Assembly (NCBI GenBank): GCA_903843965.1
Contig: CAIMRY010000003.1
Coordinates: forward strand, 1 to 44,592
Source: an uncultured delta proteobacterium
Lineage (GTDB): Bacteria > Desulfobacterota > Desulfovibrionia > Desulfovibrionales > Desulfovibrionaceae
Direction of reading: 5' to 3'
Length of the DNA: 44,592 nt
Shown here: in pieces, positions 1 through 8,000 of the stretch
How positions within the stretch are numbered: the first letter of the stretch is position 1
How the letters are laid out: each line of letters begins with the position of its first letter
The notes under the pieces: model-generated
Databases searched by the model: none
What the model saw: only the letters and a program-made list of their open reading frames with translations
What the model was told of the DNA's origin: nothing
Position numbers and translations under genes: made by a program

Positions 1-1
1 G

Positions 2-616
2 AGCCTGAACGCGGCTGGCGGCGGCTCGGGCGGCGGGACGGCCAGCGGGACAAAAATCGGCGCGGGCCACAAGCCGCAGCCCTACGGCTGGCACGGATAT
101 TATGGCGAGACGGGCTGCGGATTCTCCGGCGGTACCCCCTCACGCAACCCTGCGCCGCCGCCGTCAAAGGCTCCGGCCGAGGTCACGTGGAGGAACGACG
201 ATCCAAACAAGCCCGACCCGAAGATGAAAGACCTCCATGCGCCGATGCGAAAGACCGTGGAGGACATGAAGACCGAGGTGCCCAAGCTGGAGTCGGCCAA
301 CGTGAATAGCGGCAGACGCGACAAAGGCGAACCGCACGAGTCAGGCCGCGCCGTGGACATCAACAACATCAATGGCGTCCGCGTGGTGAACCTGGACACC
401 GCCACCGGCCCCAAGGGCGAGCAGGCGCGGGAAGCTGCCACAAACCTTGAAGAATGGGCGAAGAAGAAACCAGAGGTAACGGAGATCATCGGGCCAACCG
501 GGTGGTGGAAAAGGGATGCAGAAGGACATATGCAACGCAAAATCCCGGACACCCCCAAGGATATCAATACCCTTGAGGAACACAAGAACCACTACCATGT
601 CGGCACGAAGCGGTAG
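2..616 (+). CDS. Rhs/polymorphic toxin C-terminal tip, M15-like peptidase motifs (5' partial)
   Basis: The frame is open from base 2, so this is the 3' end of a gene that starts outside the window. The first ~70 residues are a Gly/Pro-rich linker. The last ~130 form a compact domain with a PHESGRAVDI stretch (about bases 332-361) and a final NHYHV (about 589-603). The pattern HxxGxAxD followed by HxH is the zinc-ligand signature of the M15 / D-Ala-D-Ala carboxypeptidase fold, and an upstream SGRRD fits the conserved Arg of that family. A cell-wall-cleaving toxin tip on an Rhs or similar polymorphic protein is the best reading. It is supported by the rhs gene at the other end of the window and the exported protein directly downstream. 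The Rhs core itself is not visible, so the parent family is inferred. Confidence 0.6.
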   Translation, partial: SLNAAGGGSGGGTASGTKIGAGHKPQPYGWHGYYGETGCGFSGGTPSRNPAPPPSKAPAEVTWRNDDPNKPDPKMKDLHAPMRKTVEDMKTEVPKLESANVNSGRRDKGEPHESGRAVDINNINGVRVVNLDTATGPKGEQAREAATNLEEWAKKKPEVTEIIGPTGWWKRDAEGHMQRKIPDTPKDINTLEEHKNHYHVGTKR

Positions 617-634
617 TGACACAGAGGATATCCT

Positions 635-1621
635 ATGAACAGAACCCGCCTGCTTCTTCTCCTGCTTATTACCTGTCTCACCCTCCCGGCGCGGGCGCAA
701 GACTTTACGCCCCCGGACATGAGCGATCCGCTCATAGGGAGCCTGCTTTGTACCGGCTCCCAGGAGTACACCATCTATGGTCCTGGCTACAGCCAGGCGT
801 CCATCTTCTCCCTGCCCGAGACGGGCGGCGGCGAGCGCCTGTACGTCGGGCTCGTGCGCGACCTGCGCAACGCCGACAGCCGCCAAGCTTTCTGGCGAGG
901 CCCGGTGGCTACGCGCTGGGAGTATCTGCGGGAGGCGCCGGAGTACAAATCGTCATACACCGCCCCAAACCCGACCCACTACAGGGTCGACCGCCTGACC
1001 CGGCTGCCGGGCGGCCGCCTGGAGAAGGCGGTCATGGAGATCGACCTGGACTCCCGGCCCCCGCGTCTGCTGCTGCTGGGCGAGGCAGACCAGCCAAAGT
1101 ACATGGAATCCCAGCCTCTGGGCGAAGAGCTTGTCATGGGCGGGGCGCTCAGGCTCCTTACCAGAATGCGCCAGGAAGCCACCGCCGACACCAGGGTGCT
1201 GGGCTTGCGAGCATTCGCCATTGTCTTGGGGGTAGAGGGTGACTTTGCAAAAGAAACCCCTTGGGGCAAAGACAGCAGCAAAAGTCCCTACCTGCTGGCA
1301 GTTTGCAGCAAAGGCGACTTGAGCCGGAGCGCCCTGCACTTTCTGCCGCAGCGCATCAACGGCTGGGAGTACGACAAGCTCCTGCACATGCCCGAACAGG
1401 GCGACATGAACGGGACCTTCACAGCGCAGATGTTCTCCCTCTATTGGGGTCCGAGCGTCTATGGAACTGAGACGGTGCTTGGCAGCCGGTCGCACGTGCG
1501 CGTGGGGCTTCGCGGCATTGACATCCGTCTCGTAGATTCGCAATTGCACAACGACCCTGAAACCGGCGAATGGACCCGGCCCGAACCGGTCAAGAAAAGT
1601 AAGGTCAAGGCGAGGCAGTGA
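635..1621 (+). CDS. Secreted protein, candidate immunity partner of the upstream toxin tip
   Basis: This is a 328-residue protein with a clear Sec signal peptide (MNR, a run of leucines, then a likely cut after PARAQ). It starts 18 bases after the toxin-tip stop, with an AGAGGA ribosome site at 623-628. The mature part is soluble, with no motif I recognise, and ends in a basic Lys/Arg tail. Position and export fit an immunity protein that would meet a peptidoglycan-cleaving toxin in the periplasm. It is long for an immunity protein, and an ordinary exported accessory protein is possible. Function is inferred from context only. Confidence 0.6.
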   Translation: MNRTRLLLLLLITCLTLPARAQDFTPPDMSDPLIGSLLCTGSQEYTIYGPGYSQASIFSLPETGGGERLYVGLVRDLRNADSRQAFWRGPVATRWEYLREAPEYKSSYTAPNPTHYRVDRLTRLPGGRLEKAVMEIDLDSRPPRLLLLGEADQPKYMESQPLGEELVMGGALRLLTRMRQEATADTRVLGLRAFAIVLGVEGDFAKETPWGKDSSKSPYLLAVCSKGDLSRSALHFLPQRINGWEYDKLLHMPEQGDMNGTFTAQMFSLYWGPSVYGTETVLGSRSHVRVGLRGIDIRLVDSQLHNDPETGEWTRPEPVKKSKVKARQ

Positions 1622-1647
1622 CGCCAGCAACGTGAACACGCAACACC

Positions 1648-1680
1648 GGCCCGGCGACCCCACATGAGGCCAGCCGGGCC
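1648..1680 (+). terminator. Hairpin after the toxin/immunity pair
   Basis: GGCCCGGC (1648-1655) pairs perfectly with GCCGGGCC (1673-1680) across a 17-base loop, 27 bases after the stop of the secreted protein. There is no T-run, so factor-independent termination is uncertain. Confidence 0.35.
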
Positions 1681-1735
1681 GCACCCCCTCACCTGCCGCG
1701 CAGCCGCCCCGCCCCCGCCATTTGTTCGGTCCGTC

Positions 1736-1765
1736 TTGACAGAACCGCCGCCCAGGGCGAATATC
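1736..1765 (+). promoter_or_regulatory. Sigma-70-type promoter for argB
   Basis: A perfect -35 TTGACA (1736-1741) is followed after 17-18 bases by GAATAT or AATATC (1759-1765). It lies about 80 bases before the argB start, in a gap with no other gene. Confidence 0.5.
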
Positions 1766-1842
1766 CGCTCTCGCGCTGGCCCGGCGGGCCTGGCCCCGTG
1801 CCCGCCCGCGCCCGCGCCATTTGATTCCCCGGAGGTTTGTGC

Positions 1843-2790
1843 ATGCCCCACGACGCCCCCAAGGCCGCCTTCGCCTACCCGCCCGCCCAGCCGGTGAAGT
1901 CCGGTCGCGACCTGGCCCACGAGGCCGAGCGCGCGCGCATGATCATCGAGACCCTGCCCTACATCCGCGAGTTCGCCGGGCAGACCATCGTCATCAAGTA
2001 CGGCGGCAACGCCATGATCGACGAGAACCTGAAGCAGAGCTTCGCCAAAAGCGTGGTGCTGCTGAAGTACGTCGGGGTCAACCCGATCATCGTGCACGGC
2101 GGCGGCCCGCAGATCGGCCTGATGCTGAAAGCGCTGAACATCGAGAGCCACTTCCGCCAGGGCCTGCGCGTGACAGACGGCGCCACCATGGACGTGGTCG
2201 AGATGGTGCTCGTGGGCAAGGTCAACAAGGAGATCGTGAACCTGATCAACCTGGCCGGGGGGCGGGCCGTGGGCCTGTCCGGCAAGGACGGCATGCTCAT
2301 CCGCGCGGAGAAGAAGGAGCTGGCCATCGAAAGCGCCGACGCCCCGCCGGAGATCATCGACCTCGGCATGGTGGGCGAGGTGGTCAGCATCGAGACCGGG
2401 GTCCTCAAGTCGCTCATGGGCGTGGGCATCATCCCGGTCATCGCGCCGGTGGGCGTGGACGACCTGGGCAACACGTACAACATCAACGCCGACTCCGTGG
2501 CCGGGGCCGTGGCCGCGGCCATGCGCGCCAAGCGCCTGCACCTCTTGACCGACGTGCCCGGCGTGCTCGACAGCGAGAAGAACCTCATCCCCAGCATGAC
2601 CAGCACGGTGGCCTTCGAGGCCATCGAGCGGGGCGTGGTGTCCGGCGGCATGATCCCCAAGCTGCGCTGCTGCCTGGAGGCCGTGCTGGGCGGGGTGGAA
2701 AAGGTCCACATCATCGACGGCCGCGTGGAGAACTGCGTGCTGCTGGAGATGTTCACCCCCTGCGGCATCGGCACGGAGATCACCCGCTAG
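1843..2790 (+). CDS. argB: Acetylglutamate kinase
   Basis: ArgB phosphorylates N-acetyl-L-glutamate with ATP, the second step of the acetylated arginine pathway, in the cytoplasm. The 315-residue protein has the amino-acid-kinase fold landmarks: KYGGNAM with Lys about 52, the HGGGPQI glycine loop about 85-91, RVTDG about 109-113 and [12 protein letters not shown] about 213-224. An ATG at 1843 is chosen because GGAGG sits at 1831-1835, 7 bases upstream; the in-frame TTG at 1837 lies too close to that site. Compared with the short enterobacterial enzyme there is an N-terminal extension of about 25 residues, seen in the hexameric, arginine-inhibited ArgB type. Arginine feedback is therefore plausible but not shown here. 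Confidence 0.97.
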   Translation: MPHDAPKAAFAYPPAQPVKSGRDLAHEAERARMIIETLPYIREFAGQTIVIKYGGNAMIDENLKQSFAKSVVLLKYVGVNPIIVHGGGPQIGLMLKALNIESHFRQGLRVTDGATMDVVEMVLVGKVNKEIVNLINLAGGRAVGLSGKDGMLIRAEKKELAIESADAPPEIIDLGMVGEVVSIETGVLKSLMGVGIIPVIAPVGVDDLGNTYNINADSVAGAVAAAMRAKRLHLLTDVPGVLDSEKNLIPSMTSTVAFEAIERGVVSGGMIPKLRCCLEAVLGGVEKVHIIDGRVENCVLLEMFTPCGIGTEITR

Positions 2791-2932
2791 CCGCGCGCCC
2801 GCAGACGAGGCGCGGCCCGGCCAGCCGCACGGCAGCAGCCCGCGCTGACCTCGGAGCCGTAATTTTTCAACCCCCGCGCCCGGCCCGGAAACGGGGCAGG
2901 CCTGAACCCGCCCGGCAACCACAGGAGACCCT

Positions 2933-3634
2933 ATGCTCGCCATCGCCGTCGTCGGCTACAAGAAGTCCGGCAAGACCACTCTGGCCATGGAGCTGGCCCA
3001 GGCCCTGAAAGAGATGGGCCTCAGCGTGACCCTGGCCAAGCACTCGCACCACGGCTTTGACGAGAAGCCGGAGACCGACACCGCGCGCTTCCGCGACAGC
3101 GCGGACATGGTGATCGGGTTCTCGCCCGGCGGCAGCTTCGTGTCCTGGCCCACCGAGCGCCCGCTGGCCGAACTTTTGCCCCTGGTGAACACGGACATCC
3201 TGGTGCTGGAGGGCGGCAAGACGCTCGGCATCATGCCGCGCATCATCATCGCCGAGGACGAGGCCACGGCCAAGGACCTGGACCCGGACCTGGCTCTGGC
3301 CGTCTACGGCGACACGGCCCTGGACGCGGTCATGGCCACCCGCGACATCAAGGGCCTGGCGCGCTTTGCGGCCAGCGGCGGTTTTTTGCTGCCCGGCCTG
3401 GACTGCGGCGGCTGCGGACGCGAGAACTGCCGCGCCCTGGCCGTGGAGATCGTGGCCGGAAAGGCCACCCTGGCCGACTGCGCGGCCCAGAACGGCCAGT
3501 TGGCCATCACCATCAACGGCCAGCCCCTGGCGCTCAACCCGTTCATCGAGCGCATGCTGCGTGGCGGCATCGTGGGCATGCTGCGCGAACTCAAGGGCTT
3601 TGCCCCCGGTCCTGTGGACATTCACCTGGGCTGA
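2933..3634 (+). CDS. mobB: Molybdopterin-guanine dinucleotide biosynthesis adaptor MobB with C-terminal Fe-S domain
   Basis: MobB is a small GTPase-like protein that helps attach GMP to molybdopterin. The P-loop GYKKSGKTT is at residues 8-16, with further MobB hallmarks in KHSHHGF (36-42) and VLEGGK (91-96). Beyond the usual ~165-residue MobB domain there is a cysteine motif, Cys158, 161, 166 and 183 in the spacing CxxCxxxxC-x16-C, matching the small 4Fe-4S domain found in CO dehydrogenase and related proteins. About 50 more residues follow. AGGAGA at 2923-2928 sets the ATG at 2933. It ends 29 bases before moeA, so the two probably share a transcript. The Fe-S domain suggests cofactor delivery sensitive to redox or cluster status, which is inference. 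Confidence 0.92.
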   Translation: MLAIAVVGYKKSGKTTLAMELAQALKEMGLSVTLAKHSHHGFDEKPETDTARFRDSADMVIGFSPGGSFVSWPTERPLAELLPLVNTDILVLEGGKTLGIMPRIIIAEDEATAKDLDPDLALAVYGDTALDAVMATRDIKGLARFAASGGFLLPGLDCGGCGRENCRALAVEIVAGKATLADCAAQNGQLAITINGQPLALNPFIERMLRGGIVGMLRELKGFAPGPVDIHLG

Positions 3635-3663
3635 GGCCTGGCTGCACACATGACCGGACGCAT

Positions 3664-5097
3664 ATGACCGCCTCTGACAAGACCCTGGATGGCCACGGCT
3701 TCTTGCGCGTGGTCAGCCGCGCGGAGTTCTGCGCGCTGCTGGCGGCCTTTGCGCCCCTGCCAATGCAGGACCTGGACTTGGCCCATAGCCCGGCGGCGGC
3801 CCTGGGCCGCGTGCTGGCCCGCGCCATCCCCGCGCCAGAGGACCTGCCCCAGACCGCCCGGGCGGCCATGGACGGCTACGCCCTGCGCGCCCGCGACGTG
3901 TTCGGCGCCACCGAGACCAACCCGGCCTACGTGGACTGCGTGGCCGACCTGCGCATCGACTGGCATCAGTCCGGGCATCAGGCCGGGCCGGGCGGCGGCG
4001 CGGGCCGGGACATCCGCCTCGCACCGGGCCAGGCCGCGCGCATCCCCACCGGCGGCAGCCTGCCGGACGGGGCCGACGCCGTGGTCATGGTCGAATATAC
4101 TGGCAGACTGGCCGGCCAGCTTGGCGGCGCAGACGCCGGACACGCCGGAACCCCGGCCAGCGCCGAAACCCCCGCAAGCGTCGAAACCCCAGCACACGTC
4201 GAAACAATCGAAGTGCGCCGCTCCGCCGCGCCCGGCGAGAACGTCATGCTCCCCGGCGAGGACGTGCGCGCGGGCGACACAGCCTTGCCAGCGGGCCGCA
4301 CCCTGCGCGCCCAGGACATCGGGCTTTTGGCCGCGCTCGGCGTCACGCAGATCAACGTGGGCCGCAGGCCGCGCGTGGGCGTGCTGTCCACCGGCGACGA
4401 ACTGGTGCAGGCCGCCGCAGCCCCGCGCCCCGGCCAGATCCGCGACGTGAACACCGGCGCGCTGTGCTGCCTGGCTGTGGAGGCCGGGGCCGAGGCCGTG
4501 GCGCTCGGCATCGTGCCCGACGACCTGCCGCACCTCATCCAGGCCCTTGCCTCCGCCTTGGCTGACTGCGACGTGGTGCTCGTGTCCGGGGGCAGCTCGC
4601 TGGGCGCGCGCGACCACACGGTCGCCGCCATGCAGGCCCAGCCCGGCGCGCAGGTCCTGGCCCACGGCATCGCCATGAGCCCCGGCAAGCCGACCATCCT
4701 GGCCAGGGTCGAAACCGTTGCCGGGACAAAGGCCGTCGCCAAAGCGATCATTGGGCTGCCGGGCCAGGTGACCTCGGCCCAGGTGGTCATGTCCGTCGTC
4801 ATCAAGCCCTTTCTGCGGCATCTGGCTGGTGACCCGTCGGCCCTGGCCTCAGCCTTGTCCGCCGCGCCGCCGATCTTCGTGGCCGAGCTGGCGCGCAACA
4901 TCTCCGGTCGGCCCGGACGCGAGGACTTTGTGCGCGTGCGCCTGGAGGCCCGGCCCGGCCAGCCGCCCCTGGCCCACCCGGTGCTGGGCAAGTCCGGCCT
5001 CTTGAAGACCCTGCTCGCGGCCGACGGGCTCATAGCCGTGCCCGCCAACGCCGAGGGGCTGTACAAGGGCGCGCTCGCGCCGGTGTTCGTGCTGTAG
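3664..5097 (+). CDS. moeA: Molybdopterin molybdenumtransferase MoeA
   Basis: MoeA inserts molybdate (or tungstate) into adenylylated molybdopterin. The 477-residue protein shows the family landmarks: AAMDGYAL about 68-75, RIPTGGSLPDGADAVV about 123-138, the MPT-binding STGDEL about 242-247, SGGSSLGARDHT about 308-319, and LPGQVTSA in place of the usual LPGNPVSA. Residues 163-180 are three six-residue repeats (TPASAE, TPASVE, TPAHVE) in a linker loop. The ATG at 3664 has no strong ribosome site, so translation may be coupled to mobB, 29 bases upstream. Together with MobB it would serve molybdenum or tungsten oxidoreductases such as formate dehydrogenases. Confidence 0.95.
   Translation: MTASDKTLDGHGFLRVVSRAEFCALLAAFAPLPMQDLDLAHSPAAALGRVLARAIPAPEDLPQTARAAMDGYALRARDVFGATETNPAYVDCVADLRIDWHQSGHQAGPGGGAGRDIRLAPGQAARIPTGGSLPDGADAVVMVEYTGRLAGQLGGADAGHAGTPASAETPASVETPAHVETIEVRRSAAPGENVMLPGEDVRAGDTALPAGRTLRAQDIGLLAALGVTQINVGRRPRVGVLSTGDELVQAAAAPRPGQIRDVNTGALCCLAVEAGAEAVALGIVPDDLPHLIQALASALADCDVVLVSGGSSLGARDHTVAAMQAQPGAQVLAHGIAMSPGKPTILARVETVAGTKAVAKAIIGLPGQVTSAQVVMSVVIKPFLRHLAGDPSALASALSAAPPIFVAELARNISGRPGREDFVRVRLEARPGQPPLAHPVLGKSGLLKTLLAADGLIAVPANAEGLYKGALAPVFVL
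4150..4203 (+). repeat. Three 18-bp tandem repeats inside moeA
   Basis: Three in-frame 18-base units (4150-4167, 4168-4185, 4186-4203), each beginning ACCCC and ending GAA, encode TPAxxE hexapeptides. They lengthen a loop without breaking the frame. Confidence 0.8.
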
Positions 5098-5129
5098 GCG
5101 CGCAGCCCCAGGCCCTTGAAAGACCGCCC

Positions 5130-5193
5130 ATGATTGATCGGCCATGCCATGATTGATCGGCCATAATTGACTGGGCCATGATTGGCCGGGCCA
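5130..5193 (+). repeat. Short direct repeats between moeA and panB
   Basis: ATGATTGATCGGCCAT occurs exactly at 5130-5145 and 5149-5164. Two diverged copies follow at 5163-5179 (ATAATTGACTGGGCCAT) and 5178-5193 (ATGATTGGCCGGGCCA). They are the only clear structure between the moeA stop and the panB promoter. A binding site for a regulator or simple slippage are both possible. Confidence 0.7.
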
Positions 5194-5321
5194 GAAAGAT
5201 CCGAGGGGTTGCCCAGGCCGACCCAAAGGGGCAGCCGAAAAGCCGGAGGGCTCGGCCCGGAAAGGCCGGACAAGCCTGTCCGAAGAGGCCCGGCAGGCCC
5301 TTGTGACAAACGGCGCGCGGC

Positions 5322-5350
5322 TTGACGGCGCGCCCGCGCAGCCCTACTTT
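5322..5350 (+). promoter_or_regulatory. Sigma-70-type promoter for panB
   Basis: TTGACG (5322-5327), 17 bases, TACTTT (5345-5350). Predicted start near 5357, about 70 bases before the chosen panB ATG. Nothing else is seen in 5194-5321. Confidence 0.6.
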
Positions 5351-5428
5351 CGCACTCTACCCGAATAGTGGGCGCGCCCCGGACAAATGACCCCAGCCCA
5401 ATCCCTCATGACCAACGCGAGGACCGCC

Positions 5429-6286
5429 ATGCCCCAGAAACAGCTCACCGCGCCGGACATCATGGCCGCCAAGGGCCAGCGCAAGCTCGCCGTGCTCACG
5501 GCCTACGACCACCCCACCGGGCTTTTGGCCGACGAGGCCGGGGCCGACATGGTCCTGGTGGGCGACAGCCTCGGCATGGTCTGCCTGGGCCTGCCGGACA
5601 CGCTTGGCGTGACCATGGCCGACATGCTGCACCACACCAAGGCCACGGCGCGCGCGGTCAAGCGCGCGCTCCTCGTGGGCGACATGCCGTTTTTGTCCTA
5701 TCAGACCTCCGTGGAGACGGCCGTGGCCAATGCCGGGCGCTTTGTGCAGGAATCCGGCGCGCGCGCCGTGAAGCTGGAGGGTGGGGCCGCCTTTGTGCCG
5801 CACATCCGGGCCATGCTGGCTGCGGGCATCCCGGTCATGGGCCACCTGGGGCTGACCCCGCAGCAGGTGGCCGTGCTGGGCGGGTTCAAGGCCCAGGGCA
5901 AGACCGCCCGCGCCGCCAAACAGCTTCTGGCCGACGCCCACGCCCTGGCCCAGGCCGGGTGCTTCGCCCTGGTGCTGGAGGCCATGCCCGCCGAGGTTGC
6001 CGCGCGCATCACCAGCGAGATCGACATTCCGACCATCGGCATCGGGGCCGGGCCGGACTGCGACGGCCAGGTGCTGGTGTTCCACGACATCGTGGGCCTG
6101 TGCCCGGGCCTGCGGCCCAGCTTCGTCAAGCAGTACGCCGACCTCTGGACCCCCGCGCGGGAGGCGCTCTCCGCCTATTGCGCCGAGGTGCGCGAGGGCA
6201 GGTTCCCGGCCCCGGCCCAGACCCGGCGCATGGCCGCAGACGAGCTGGCGGAGTTCGGCGCGCAGACGGAATACGGGGACGCGTAA
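5429..6286 (+). CDS. panB: 3-methyl-2-oxobutanoate hydroxymethyltransferase
   Basis: PanB adds a hydroxymethyl group from methylene-tetrahydrofolate to 2-oxoisovalerate, giving ketopantoate for pantothenate and CoA. The protein is an (alpha/beta)8 barrel with recognisable VLTAYDHPTG, VGDSLGMV, HTKATARAV, GDMPF, VKLEGG and GHLGLTPQQ segments. GAGGA at 5419-5423 lies 5 bases before the ATG at 5429, giving 285 residues; the in-frame ATGs at 5387 and 5408 have no such site and only add a non-conserved tail. The next gene starts 6 bases after the stop, so the two are probably co-transcribed. No other pan genes are nearby. Confidence 0.95.
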   Translation: MPQKQLTAPDIMAAKGQRKLAVLTAYDHPTGLLADEAGADMVLVGDSLGMVCLGLPDTLGVTMADMLHHTKATARAVKRALLVGDMPFLSYQTSVETAVANAGRFVQESGARAVKLEGGAAFVPHIRAMLAAGIPVMGHLGLTPQQVAVLGGFKAQGKTARAAKQLLADAHALAQAGCFALVLEAMPAEVAARITSEIDIPTIGIGAGPDCDGQVLVFHDIVGLCPGLRPSFVKQYADLWTPAREALSAYCAEVREGRFPAPAQTRRMAADELAEFGAQTEYGDA

Positions 6287-6292
6287 GCCCGC

Positions 6293-7267
6293 ATGCACGC
6301 CCCTTCCGACGCTTTGACCCTGTCCGCCCTGTGGCACGGCCTGACTGTTCCGCTGTCGCGCCTGCTTCTGTCCGTCAGCGTGGGCCTGTTTCTGGGCACG
6401 CTCATCGAGGCCCTGCAATGGACCCGCGCCGTGTCCCGGATCGCCCAGCCCCTGGTGCGCCTGGGCCACTTGAGCGACGTGGCCGGGGCCAGCTTCTCCC
6501 TGGCGTTCTTTTCCGGCGCCGCAGCCAACGCCATGCTGGCCGAGGCCCACGAGCGCGGCGACATGACCCGGCGCGAGGTCATCCTCTCCAATCTCTTCAA
6601 CAGCCTGCCCACGTACTTTCTGCACCTGCCCACGCTGTTCTTCATCGCCGCGCCGTTCATCGGCCCGGCGGCAGTGCTCTATGTCAGCCTGACCGTGGCG
6701 GCGGCGCTGTTGCGCACGGCGTGCATCGTCATCCTGGGCCGACTGACCCTGCCGCCCCTGCCCGAGGGCTGCGTGGTCTGCCTGCTGTCCGAGGACCCCA
6801 AATGGGACTGGCGCGCGGCCCTGAAAAAGACCTGGGCGCGCTTCCGGCGCAGGCTGCCGCGCATGGTCTATTACACCATCCCCATCTACGTGGCTTTCTT
6901 TTTCCTCAAGCGTTGGGGCGTGTTCGACGCCATGGAGGCCTGGATGGCCGAGAACGTGGCCTTCCTGTCCTGGCTGCCGCCCCAGGCCATGGGCATCATC
7001 GGCTTCCACATGGCGGCGGAGACCACCGCCGGGTACGCCGCCGCAGGCGCGCTGGTGCAGACCGGCGGGCTGACCCTGAAGGAGCTGGTGCTGGCGCTGC
7101 TCGTGGGCAACATTTTGTCCTCGCCGGTGCGGGCCATCCGCCACCAGTTCCCGTACTACGCGGGCATCTTCAAGCCCGGCCTGGCCATGAAGCTCATCGT
7201 CTCCAGCCAGACCCTGCGCGCATTGAGCATTGCGCTGGTGACGCTGGGGTATGGGCTGTGGGGGTGA
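6293..7267 (+). CDS. Nucleoside recognition (Gate) domain membrane protein
   Basis: This 324-residue protein has about seven hydrophobic segments. It carries two related halves typical of the nucleoside-recognition/Gate family (SpmA/SpmB-like): one with ASFSLAFFSGAAANAM (about 65-80) and one with GFHMAAETTAGYAA (about 241-254). Substrate and direction of transport are unknown for these proteins, and the family name reflects similarity to nucleoside transporter cores. It starts 6 bases after panB, with only a weak ribosome site. A link to pantothenate is not supported by anything beyond position. Confidence 0.75.
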   Translation: MHAPSDALTLSALWHGLTVPLSRLLLSVSVGLFLGTLIEALQWTRAVSRIAQPLVRLGHLSDVAGASFSLAFFSGAAANAMLAEAHERGDMTRREVILSNLFNSLPTYFLHLPTLFFIAAPFIGPAAVLYVSLTVAAALLRTACIVILGRLTLPPLPEGCVVCLLSEDPKWDWRAALKKTWARFRRRLPRMVYYTIPIYVAFFFLKRWGVFDAMEAWMAENVAFLSWLPPQAMGIIGFHMAAETTAGYAAAGALVQTGGLTLKELVLALLVGNILSSPVRAIRHQFPYYAGIFKPGLAMKLIVSSQTLRALSIALVTLGYGLWG

Positions 7268-7360
7268 GGGCAGCCTGAGGCCGACGGCCTTCCGGCCCGG
7301 CAGTTTTCTTGACAGCCGCCCCTGCGCACGGGAGGCCTCGCGGGGGCCGGAGCGCGGAGA

Positions 7361-7380
7361 GCGCCAGCCCCCGCTGGCGC
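7361..7380. terminator. Hairpin between convergent genes
   Basis: GCGCCAGC (7361-7368) and GCTGGCGC (7373-7380) form a perfect 8-bp stem with a CCCC loop, between the stop at 7267 and the convergent stop at 7411. It has no T-run on either strand, so a bidirectional terminator is only a possibility. Confidence 0.4.
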
Positions 7381-7410
7381 GTCAAGCTCGTGGGCGGAAC
7401 GGCTGTCCGG

Positions 7411-7758
7411 TCACCTGGCCAGGGGCTTCACAGACCCGTCCTTCCCGATGTAGGCGATCCGGGTCGTGCCCGTATTGTCCTCAAAGATGATGTAGCGGTC
7501 GCCCTCATCGGGATGGAACGACTCCGACCTGTTCGGCGACTCAAGCCAGAAGTCCCCATGCATCTGCCAAAAATCCATGGGTGCGCCAGGCTTGAGGGTG
7601 ATGAACCGGTGCGCCTGGTCCATGCCCTCACGGACCAGCGTCACCTCCTTTTTCGAGTACGTCGTGATGTACACCTTTTCGGCGGCGTACGCCGTGCCAA
7701 GGGCCAGGACCGTCACAAGCGCAAGCGAGGCCACGAGAACGAGAAGCGTCTTTTTCAT
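7411..7758 (-). CDS. Small secreted protein of unknown function
   Basis: This 115-residue protein has a textbook Sec signal peptide (MKK, hydrophobic core, cut after AYAA about residue 24). The mature part is about 90 residues, rich in aromatic and charged residues, and ends in PLAR. The ATG at 7758-7756 has GGAGGGG about 6 bases upstream on the minus strand; an upstream extension would lack both signal peptide logic and ribosome site. It is transcribed away from the redox operon. I recognise no domain. Confidence 0.75.
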   Translation of the reverse strand: MKKTLLVLVASLALVTVLALGTAYAAEKVYITTYSKKEVTLVREGMDQAHRFITLKPGAPMDFWQMHGDFWLESPNRSESFHPDEGDRYIIFEDNTGTTRIAYIGKDGSVKPLAR

Positions 7759-7813
7759 GTCAAACCCCTCCGATTGCCGGTTCAAACGTTGCACGCCATT
7801 GACCCTGCGGATT

Positions 7814-7842
7814 TCATTAGCAGGGCTGAATATCTGTGGCAA
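7814..7842 (-). promoter_or_regulatory. Promoter for the small secreted protein
   Basis: On the minus strand TTGCCA (7842-7837), 17 bases, TAATGA (7819-7814), ending 55 bases before the ATG at 7758. Confidence 0.5.
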
Positions 7843-7924
7843 CATAATCATGGTTAACGATATAAAGACGTCGCGCCTGCTTTCTCCCGCGCAACCGGCA
7901 GCCACTATACTATTTGCCCGCTTC

Positions 7925-7953
7925 TTGACCTCCCGCACCGGATTCCCTATCCT
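7925..7953 (+). promoter_or_regulatory. Promoter for the exported redox operon
   Basis: TTGACC (7925-7930), 17 bases, TATCCT (7948-7953), about 47 bases before the ATG at 8001. It is the only good plus-strand promoter seen ahead of the five-gene run 8001-14145. Confidence 0.55.
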
Positions 7954-8000
7954 CCACAAAGCTCAACCCCTGTGCCCCACCGCAACCCCACGGAGGGACC

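Noticed and set aside
2791-2815. Hairpin after argB (CCGCGC/GCGCGG)
   Set aside because: Only six base pairs with a 13-base loop and no T-run, in very GC-rich sequence; expected by chance.
1459-2943. Minus-strand open frame across argB
   Set aside because: argB is certain on the plus strand; the antisense product is Ala/His/Asp-rich shadow sequence.
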